Assembly: GCA_034406715.1 (NCBI GenBank)
Contig: CP137869.1
Coordinates: 1,178,001-1,242,000, forward strand
DNA from: Rhodotorula mucilaginosa
Taxonomy: Eukaryota; Basidiomycota; Microbotryomycetes; Sporidiobolales; Sporidiobolaceae
Reading direction: 5' to 3'
Length of the DNA stretch: 64,000 nt
The position numbers and the translations under genes were made by a program. Shown here one piece after another: positions 56,701-64,000 of the stretch. Below the pieces are notes generated by a model. It was not told where the DNA came from, ran no database searches, and saw only the letters and a program-made list of their open reading frames with translations. The stretch's first letter is position 1. Every line of letters starts with the position of its first letter.

Positions 56701-57498
56701 TCGATCCCGTCGCCGAATTTGCCAGCCTCAAGCGCTTCCCTTCCTGCCATGTCGCCTCAGAACGGTCTCGCGTCGCCGCCTCCGCTCTCGAGCGTCTCGG
56801 CGTCGCAAGTCTCGCTCACCTCGCCGAGACCAAAGGCAGCTTCGGCGGCACCGTCAAAAAAGAAGCTCGATATTGACGGACCGCCGCTCAAGGTCTTGAT
56901 CGTCGATGACGACATGCTCACGCGTCGCCTGATGAGCCGCATGATGCAGCGTCTGGGATGCGAAGTCGAGACTGCCGAGAATGGCCGAGTCGCCCTCGAC
57001 CTCATGCTTCGGCCGCCGCCTCCTACCGCAACCAACCTGCCCGCTTCTCACCCAGACGTCTCGTCCGACGATATACCACCTGCGCCGAGCAGCAGCGGCG
57101 ATGTCGACAACGCCGAGCACAGCGAGGTAGCGATCGTCGAGAAAAGTGACGGCGCGACGATTGGCATGGACGCTTTTCATCACTTCGACGTCGTCTTCCT
57201 CGACAATCAGATGCCGGTCTGCTCAGGTGTGGAGGTCGTCACCGAGCTCCGCTCTCTCGGGCGAAACGATCTCGTCATCGGCGTCACCGCGAACGCGCTC
57301 CAGTCCGACCAGGAGCAGTACCTCGAAGCCGGGGCGTCCTTCCTTCTCACCAAGCCGGTCAAGGAACCCGACTTTATCCGCTACCTACGCCTCGCCGACA
57401 AGCGCCGCGCTGGGCGCGCCGATCCGGCGCAGCAAATCCAGCGGCAAGCCACCTCGAGCTCGCAGTTCCCTCATTTCCCCAGCGCAAATTCGCAATAG
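53769..57498 (+). CDS. Membrane hybrid histidine kinase with C-terminal receiver domain
   Basis: Exons 53769-54470, 54536-54580, 54645-54704, 54774-55185, 55248-55412 and 55442-57498 give 1146 aa from the first ATG; ATG at 53985 is an alternative start. After a disordered N-terminus there are five or six membrane segments (IFGALYLTLVWILVLALL, WQLLVYLSVWLFASA, LFYASAMPVVALFALG, IFLVLFMASWVALLGATIL, LIFLGFITFLHYLHEMC). The H box is FHEVRVPLN (His about residue 476), the N box NLASNACKFT, G1 DTGVGI and G2 GKGTGLGLALVRQ. A Ser/Pro linker leads to the receiver: VLIVDDDMLTRRLMSRMM, phospho-acceptor Asp in VVFLDNQMP, and the Lys in LLTKPVK. Likely senses a membrane signal and feeds an HPt/response-regulator relay. 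The receiver has an insertion before the Asp strand. Confidence 0.88.
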
Positions 57499-58203
57499 TG
57501 TACAGTAGAAAAGAGCCGCAGTAGAATTACATGGTTGTAGGTCAGACAGGATTCGTTTGCATTTCAGACTGTGCCCGCCTAAGCAATCACTGATTCAGAC
57601 AAGTTGCGATGTCTCGATGTGCTCGGCACTTGACATAAGCGGGTCAATGCGGCGGAAAAGCCGCAGGCGCCCGCGTGAAGCATCACGCTTGAGTGCGCCA
57701 CCATATCCGACCCCCCGCGCCTTGCTCAATGCGGACCGTAGACTCGGAAGAGCAGAACGGTGCGACCAAAATGCCGGCGATAGGGCAAGCTTGGTCCAAG
57801 GCAACCGTTTACCTTTCCCTCTCTCACATCGCTTCGCAATGTTGTATCGATCAGCGTAACTGAGTTGACGTCTTACTAGCTGAGGCCGAGCAGATTTCAA
57901 GCCTCAAGCTCCGCAGGCGCTGCCGGCTTCGCGACGCTGCTCTCCTCTCTTCCTCACCGTCATGACCGCCTACAAGGAGGCGCCATCCTTCTCCGCTTTC
58001 TTATCAGGGGGCTGTGTAAAGCTGTGCTCAGGCTGTGACGTGTTGCTGACGTGAAAGAATGTTCCGGAGCTTTGAAACCGGGAGGTCCGAGGAGCTGTTC
58101 CGTCGCATCTCGCTCTTCCCTCTTTCTTCTTGTTCTCCTTCTCTCTTCCCCGTTGCGCTACAACCCTCGCAGCCGTCGAGAGAAAGACGCGCATACGTCA
58201 GAA
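57499..58203. other. Intergenic region
   Basis: 705 bp between the histidine kinase and MYND copy 5. No gene, repeat or element recognised. Confidence 0.4.
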
Positions 58204-59102
58204 ATGTCGACGGGAACGACCTCGCAAGGGACAGAGCAATCGTGCATTGTGTGCGGGAAAGCCGCCCCGCTTCGCTGCGAGTCTTGCTTCGAAGCGACCG
58301 GACTGGCGATTCCCTTTTGCTCCGAGGATCACCAAGTGCTGGTGATTGTATGCCATGTATTGTCCAAGACAGGTCTAGTGTACTGAGGTTGATGTATGCT
58401 TCGCAGATCAACTCGGTGCACAAGCTTGTCTGCGGCGAACGCTCTCACCCGTTCCGCCTGCCTCCATTCTCCCGCGAGGAAGCAGACGTAGTCTTGATGT
58501 GTGCTGCACTGCCGATTAAAGGCTACGAAGACGCGCTTCTCAAACTCCAGATCCTGAAGGCCTGTGGCGCGCAGCACTCGAATCAGCTAGACGTAAGTGC
58601 CGGCACGCTTGGCTTTGCTGTCGGACAAAAGGTCTGCATATTGACATACTCTCTGGGTTTTATTTGGCAGCGCATTCTTGCAGCCTTAATTGGCACCAGC
58701 AGCAGCATGCATAAAGAACAGAACGCTGACGTGAAGAATAAGGTGGTTCACAAACTTCGCGAGATGGTCGCGATTGACCAATGCCGTCAGATGCGCAAAA
58801 TTGGGATGCCCCCACAAGTACGAGTCACTACAACTTACAACAGCCTCACCCAAGGCACACCCGCCATAGACGAGTTGCTGCCGTGGCACTCGCTCTTTTG
58901 CCACCGAGCCACTGCCAATGCCCCGCTCGCCGCCGCCAGAGACGAGCTGCCTGCGGGGTTTGCCCAGGACGAACTGCATAAACTCGTCAGCCTGTCACTC
59001 GAATCTTTGCGCAACTTCTTGGCGGATGCGCTGAACGACGCCGACGTCGGTTCTTTCGCTCGCACGGTCAAAGTCGCGGTTGAAGAATATACGGCGGTGT
59101 AA
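58204..59102 (+). CDS. MYND-finger protein, cluster copy 5 (degenerate finger)
   Basis: Exons 58204-58341, 58407-58592 and 58671-59102 give 251 aa. Finger CIVCGKAAPLRCESC, FCSEDHQVLINSVHKLVCG: the sixth position is His as in paralogues, and the usually conserved Trp is replaced by Asn. The linker SHPFRLPPFSREEADVVLMC groups it with copies 1 and 4. The third exon has SLTQGTPAIDELLPWHSLFC and ends EEYTAV. Intron positions are conserved. Convergent with copy 6, only 68 bp between stops. Function unknown; the changed finger may fold less well or bind another partner. Confidence 0.78.
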
Positions 59103-59170
59103 CGCAATCTGCGAGTCTCGGAGATCTCTTTGCAACTGCAATCAAGTGACTGTCATGTTTTCAGCACGGA

Positions 59171-60288
59171 TTATGCGCATGGGATCAAAGCTACTCGAAG
59201 CGAAAAAAAAGAAGCGCCACCGTCTCTGACTCCGGCTCCATCAAGCTCAAGGCTGCCGCTGAATTCCACGCGGACAGCGTGGACGCGCAAAGTGACGTGG
59301 TTGAAACTAATACATACCGCCAGTGGAGGCGCAGCAAGCTGCGTCATGAACGGGACGAGCAGCGTATTCAAAGTACCGAGCGCGTGCTCGGCATGTTCGA
59401 AGCGGAAGTAAGGCGACAAGGGCAACAGAACGCGCTCCAGGGCGCCGCGAAGGTACTCTGCCGTAATTGAACTCGTGCCCGGCAAAGCTTGCGACTTGGC
59501 GCGCACGAGACCGACAAAGAGGACGTGTCGGTGCAGGGCGAGACCGAGCACGTCGGACGGCGTGTCGGGGGCCCAAAAAGTGAGAATTCGGTCGAGGTAG
59601 GCGGCAAAACAGGTCGGGCCAAGCTGATCGTACAAGTCGGGTCGCTCTCTGCCGGTCGTGCCCATGAACAGCAACATTCGCAAATAGATCATCGCTCTTG
59701 ATTTGTCGTCGGGGTGAATCGAGCTCGAAAGAGAGGTGAGCTTCTCCATAGTGATCTGCAGCGACAGGGGGCACAGAAAGCAGTGGATCAGGAGTCTCAT
59801 TTGCGCGTTGTGAAGTGTATTCGGATTCTTTCAGCAGCGAGCGAGCGAACGCACCCGGTCAAAATCGCCCGGTTTCAGTTTGAACGCTCGCTCGATTTCT
59901 TGGGCGGCAGAGCGGCCTCCAGGCAGCATGCGCATACCTCCCATATCTTGCGGATCCCTGAGGACTTCTGCGTACGGAGCAAGATCGTGTCCGACGAGGC
60001 GCAGGATATTCGCTTCTTCGAGGCTCAAGTCGGGCGGGTTGAAGGGCTTGGCGCGGTCAGGGCCGCAGACGTGCTTGTGGGCCGACCAGACCTGCTTCAG
60101 CAAGAGCAAGAGCTTCGTGTTCAGTCGCTCCCTATACTGCCGGGCGTGCGGAGAGAGTTTGCACGTACGAGTTTCTGGTGCTCGATCGAGCAGAAGGGCA
60201 GTTCGACGCCGACTTTGGCACAAGCTCCGCAGCGCATAGTCGAAGGCGTCCCACACACGCAGCACTCCATTCCCTCCTGCGAGCTCAT
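59171..60288 (-). CDS. MYND-finger protein, cluster copy 6 (divergent C-terminus)
   Basis: Minus-strand exons 60169-60288, 59855-60091 and 59171-59755 give 313 aa. Finger CCVCGTPSTMRCGAC, FCSIEHQKLVW, HKHVCG with the His variant; exon 1 is 120 nt as in copies 2 and 3. The rest is more diverged: NPPDLSLEEANILRLVGHDL, then DRILTFWAPDTPSDVLGLAL and TSSITAEYLRGALERVLLPL, where the pattern of hydrophobic residues still follows the AGRVTVAGVD block region of copies 2 and 3. It is followed on the same strand side by F-box copy C upstream, repeating the MYND then F-box order seen at 42-45 kb. Confidence 0.78.
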
Positions 60289-60617
60289 GGCGTCCAAGCG
60301 AGTCTGGCTTGCTGTTGATGGTGACGAGGAGTCCTCGGCGATGAAGCGAAGGCACGGCGCGGGACGGCGGTATAGAGGCAGGAGCTGGCTAGCACGCTTC
60401 TTATGCGTAGACTCTGGAGCGCCCGAAAGTAAAGCAGGAAACTGTGAACGGTAAGCGAGAGCTCTTCTGTTTCTCTCGCGTCCGCTCGAAGGAACCGCGA
60501 CAAATCACTTTTCTACGTCAAAGCCACGTCGGCAAGCTCTTTCCACAAGCGCAGTCCTACAAAAGCTCTCCCCAAAGCAACTCATGCCCGTCAATCCCGC
60601 CCGCCTCCGAAAACTCG
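60289..60617. other. Intergenic region between MYND copy 6 and F-box copy C
   Basis: 329 bp, analogous in position and length to 43669-44037. No gene recognised. Confidence 0.4.
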
Positions 60618-61996
60618 TCACTTGACCGTGATCACGCGAACGGGAACCCCTTCCTGCTCGAGCGCGCGATTGATCGCCGACAGTTCTGCCGCATCGAAAA
60701 AGAGGCGGTCGGCCTTGAAGGTGAGGAGCGAGGCGCAGTGCTTCTTGATGAACGCCTTGATCCGCTGCGAGCTGAAGCGAGCCGAGTTCCTCCCGCTGCG
60801 GCGGGCACAGAGCTCGACGTGTTTGAGCGGGGCGCCGTCGAAGAGGTCGAGCAGTGCGCCGTCCGTTCTCCCGGCGATGGAAAGATTCTTGACCTTGATA
60901 CTGCCCGGGCGGGGCGCAGAGAGGCTGGGCGGTAACTGGAAGCCCGCGATGGACAAGTCGCGGAGGCAAAGCGAGGTAATGGGGTGAACTTTGAGAATGT
61001 TGGCGAGCTCGGTGACTTGCAGGCTTGGCATTTCGGACAGGGTCAGTTGCGTCAGGTTGCTGCATGGCCACCCAGACAGAGTCCCTATGGCGCTGGAGCT
61101 AATGTTGTCGAGCTCGAGGCTGACGTTTGTCTTCACGCAAGGCAACTTGCGGAGTAACTCTTGCAAGTCAAGAGCGGAGGGCTTGTCATCGTCGACGCGG
61201 ACGCTCAAGTGCTCGACATTAGCAAAGATGTCCAGGTACCTGCTCGCCGTGGCAGAGTGATATCCGAAGAACAAGTCGGCCGAGCTGAAGTCAACCGAGC
61301 TGATCCTGCTGCCGAGTTCCTGCAGAGCGTTCTTCGTACGGCTGGAGCTGATTGTGATCTTGCTACCCTTTTTGAACTCAAGAGTGCGCGTCGTCATCCG
61401 GTCCACGACCTTGAAGTGCAGCAGCTTTGTGCACGCTTGAAGAATTGTCGCGATCAGCGCGTCGCGTGCGTCGAAAACCCTTTGAAGAGGCTGGTCTGAC
61501 ACAGCGCGCAGGCCGGTGAAACGTTCGGAAGCCTCAAGAGCTTCGAGCTGCGAGTTGCTCGGCGTATCGCTTCGGTAGCACAGATCGGAAAGGTCGTCGA
61601 TGGTCCACCACACGAGGACGAGCTTCTTGATCTTGGCTCCGTAGCGAGGCATGAAGTCACGCGCGAGCTCAAGTAGACGTTCGGTGTCTGCAAGACGAAG
61701 ATGCAAAGTCTGTCCAGCAAGGATACGTCAGCTCGCTTTGGAAGACAGACAGCAGGGGGACGAAGCGGGGCGTGCGGGCTCACCTGCCACCTCAGCTCCG
61801 CGAGTGCGGCGGCCCAGCTGCGCGATACGAGGGAAAGCGATCTAAGTACAGGACGGCGACTTTGCGCTTCGTGCTGCGCCATCTCAGACCAGCGAGAGTC
61901 GAGCGGCACGTCGGGGTCCAGATGCGACGCGATCTCCAGCTTGAGCTCTGTCGGGATCGTCTCGAGCGTAGGTCCGGTGCGGTAAGCGTTCTGCAT
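60618..61996 (-). CDS. F-box protein, cluster copy C
   Basis: Minus-strand exons 61784-61996 and 60618-61709 give 434 aa. F-box LETIPTELKLEIASHLDPDV, identical over 20 residues to copy B; intron after RWQ as in A and B. Leu-rich body: NLTQLTLSEMPSLQVTELAN, ILKVHPITSLCLRDLSIAGF. The C-terminal part CARRSGRNSARFSSQRIKAF and AINRALEQEGVPVRVITVK is closest to copy B. Exon 1 DNA is almost identical to that of copy B, which points to recent duplication or gene conversion. Likely SCF substrate receptor; target unknown. Confidence 0.8.
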
Positions 61997-62363
61997 CGTT
62001 TGCCGTCTTCGTCTCAACTGAATGAGGTGTGACGAGATGAAAGCAGGAGCGAACAGAGGCAAAAGGTCGTCGCGGCGAAACTTGTCCGCCAAGTCGAATT
62101 CAGCCAGTCGAAACGCCGATACGGTGAGATGGACCTGCGCTGTCAGACGTTTCGATGAGTGTCTAAGCCCCTGACGCCATACTAGTATGAGACTGCAATT
62201 TATTGCTCCCTTTCGACGTCGCCACCTCGACTTTTTCTTTTTTTCGTTCCCTGGCTTTCCGTCCTGGAAGAGTGCGCCAGCTTAGTATGAGAGGAGACTG
62301 AGAAGTGATAACATTGATATTGACAGAGAAATGCAAGCGAAAGAAGCAAAGCCGATGCGCAAG
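61997..62363. other. Intergenic region
   Basis: 367 bp between F-box copy C and the MYND pseudogene. T-rich patch near 62231-62243; no gene recognised. Confidence 0.4.
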
Positions 62364-63432
62364 CTATGAAGTCGCGCCCGGGAAGTACCGCTCTCGCAGA
62401 CTCTGCGCAAAGTGCTCGGCGTGTGAGGTGTCTCCCGGACGACCGACCGATATCCTGTTGCTGGCCGGATCTCCCTCCACGGTCGAGAACTGGACGTTGA
62501 AGCGGGCTGTTGCCGGAACAGACAAGAGCTGCTGAGAGACGAGCGAGAGCAACCCCTCGCCGATCGCGTCCGACAGGAGGTCCAGGTCGGCTTGGATCGT
62601 CTTTAAAAGGCGTTCGAGGCTGGATCGGACGAGCTCCGGCGTCACGAACGAAGAATCGACACCGGCGACGGTGACGCGACCGGCGAGGATGCGCAAGAGG
62701 CCGGCCCAAATTGTGACTTCCTGCAGGAACTGTACAAACCTGGACCACGGCAAGTCGGGAGATGCGCTACTGAGCCAGGTGTTAAAGTCGAGAGCGAAGG
62801 CGTGCGGCGGCAGCTCGAGCGGGTCGTGCGCGATGCCGTCTTGAGAGAACAGGAAATCGCTCAGCGCGCCATTGATTGTCAAGCGCAGAATGTCGCGAAA
62901 TTCAGGCTGGGAGGCGAGCGAATTGAGCCACTCATTCATGCGATGCACGTTCTGTGGTCCGGCCGGAGATTGTCAGCTCCTCCGCCAAGGCCCTGTACAG
63001 AAAATGTTGGCGAGCACGCCCTTGCATGAAAGAGCCTGCGATCACACCAAAGTAGCGCTCGAGTAGGAGGATCACTTGGTCAACCGGTCTGGGGCTTGTA
63101 CCGCGAGCTCGGCGCTTTGGAAGCGTCTCGAGCAGCTCGGGCAACTGCAGAATTCGCGTCTCGAAAGGGGTCAAGTCGGGCAGGACCTGAAACTGAGCTT
63201 TCGCCGGCCCGCAAACAGGCTTGTGGGCAAACTAGACCTGTGGAGAACCGCTAGCCGTTAGCGCCGCTTACGGTCAGGGTTCTACGCGGCGGAGGACAGG
63301 CGCGATGCTCACGAGTTTTTGGTGCTCCTTCGAGCAAAAGTACAGGTCGACCCCAGCTTTCGCACACGCGCCGCAGCGCAGGGTCGAAAGCGCTCCGCAT
63401 ACGCAGCATTTGTGTTCTTTCTGCGAGCTCAT
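62364..63432 (-). pseudogene. MYND-finger pseudogene, cluster copy 7
   Basis: Exon-equivalents 63313-63432, 63022-63237 and 62364-62951 have the lengths 120, 216 and 588 nt, the same plan as copies 2 and 3. The finger starts CCVCGALSTLRCGAC, FCSKEHQKL, but the next conserved Trp codon (TGG in paralogues) is TAG at 63232-63234, truncating the protein within the finger after about 41 residues. The donor of the second intron, GTGCGT in copy 2, is GGGCGT here. Apart from these two changes the frame is open and the C-terminal block AGLLRILAGRVTVAGVDSSF is intact, so inactivation looks recent. A short truncated product is still possible. Confidence 0.82.
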
Positions 63433-63791
63433 AGCGCCATCACCGTCGTGCTTGCTGTTGGCGGGTTGCCTGTTCGATGAGAAGTCTCGTCGGTGATGAA
63501 GCACGAGGAGAGCGCGCGAGACGTCGAGGTAGAGGCAGCAGGCAAGTATAAAGCTGAACACAAGCAACCTGAACGGATCTGCCCGTCCTGCGAGCTGGAG
63601 GCGTCGACGTGCGAGGAGGCGAGGTCGAAGCGATGAACAGTTTTGAATGAATACCAAATCCGTCGTTGACTGCTCGGACGGCGATTAGTTTGCACGCCAA
63701 ATACTCTCATCAAGTGCCACGGAAAGCACAACATGATGTTACAAGAAGTTCCAAGCGAAGAAGCCCAAGCTGACGGACAAGCTACCATGAT
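63433..63791. other. Intergenic region
   Basis: 359 bp between the start of the pseudogene and the stop of the next copy. No gene recognised. Confidence 0.4.
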
Positions 63792-64000
63792 TCACGTCGC
63801 GTTCGGGAAGAACCGCTCCCGGACAGTCTGCGCGAAGCGCTCAGCGTGCGAAGCGTCTCCGGGACGACCGATCGAGATCATGTTCCTGGCAGGGTCGCCC
63901 GCCACGCTCGAGATCTGGATGTTGTAGCCAAACATGGCCGGAACGTGGTTAAGCGGCTGCGAGACAAGCGTCAGCAACCCGCCGCCGGTCACGTCGATGG
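63792..64000 (-). CDS. MYND-family protein, C-terminal fragment cut by the right edge
   Basis: The minus-strand frame is open from the window edge to a stop at 63792 and gives about 68 residues: LLTLVSQPLNHVPAMFGYNI, then AGDPARNMISIGRPGDASHA and the end TVRERFFPNAT. This matches the C-terminus of the pseudogene at 62364 (GDPASNRISVGRPGDTSHA, SLRERYFPGATS) residue for residue with few changes, so it is the last exon of a further paralogue. The finger and start lie outside the window, so intactness cannot be judged. Confidence 0.75.
   Translation of the reverse strand, partial: IDVTGGGLLTLVSQPLNHVPAMFGYNIQISSVAGDPARNMISIGRPGDASHAERFAQTVRERFFPNAT

Noticed and set aside
1-64000. Transposons, LTR or virus-like elements, CRISPR arrays, tRNA and rRNA genes
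   Set aside because: No reverse transcriptase, integrase, transposase or capsid-like frames, no long terminal repeats, no regularly spaced repeats, and no tRNA A/B-box pair were seen by eye.

Overview
The window looks like nuclear DNA of a basidiomycete yeast, probably one of the Pucciniomycotina red yeasts (Rhodotorula/Sporobolomyces type). The evidence is GC-rich sequence, dense gene packing, many short introns (mostly 50-110 nt, donors GTGAGT/GTGCGT/GTCAGT, branch-like CTGAC/CTAAC), an Ldp1-type perilipin, and a Ste50/Ubc2 adaptor with the two SH3 domains I associate with basidiomycetes. Species was not established. I found no tRNA, rRNA, CRISPR, transposon or viral element. Gene models were built by hand from splice sites and reading phase; nearly every multi-exon model sums to a multiple of three.

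Left part (1-40 kb) is mostly single-copy eukaryotic genes: a proline-rich gene fragment (1-179), mitochondrial ribosomal protein uS5m, the WD40 actin regulator AIP1, COQ9, an FAD oxidoreductase, a Ste50/Ubc2 MAPK adaptor, snRNP SmD1, an Ariadne-type RBR ubiquitin ligase, a 16-exon amino-acid permease, a MYND protein, a DUF1769 protein, a perilipin, an RRM-RRM-MLLE RNA-binding protein, a DNAJC17/Cwf23 spliceosomal J-protein, mitochondrial p32/MAM33, a Gin4/Hsl1-type kinase and a Hal4/Sat4-type kinase.

Right part (40-64 kb) is different. It is an accessory cluster in which MYND-finger genes and F-box genes have been duplicated and interleaved. It holds seven more MYND loci (one of them a pseudogene), one of which is cut by the right edge counted separately as a further partial copy, and three F-box genes. 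Between them sit a large secreted cysteine-rich protein with repeated exon modules and a membrane hybrid histidine kinase. The MYND genes share one three-exon plan, with the first intron cutting the zinc finger at the same place, and an unusual His in place of a finger Cys. This MYND/F-box array is the best candidate for an undescribed lineage-specific system; its function is unknown.

Other points of interest are very small exons (7, 9 and 14 nt), an intron that splits an ATG start codon, three GC-AG introns confirmed by reading frame, and compact bidirectional promoters.
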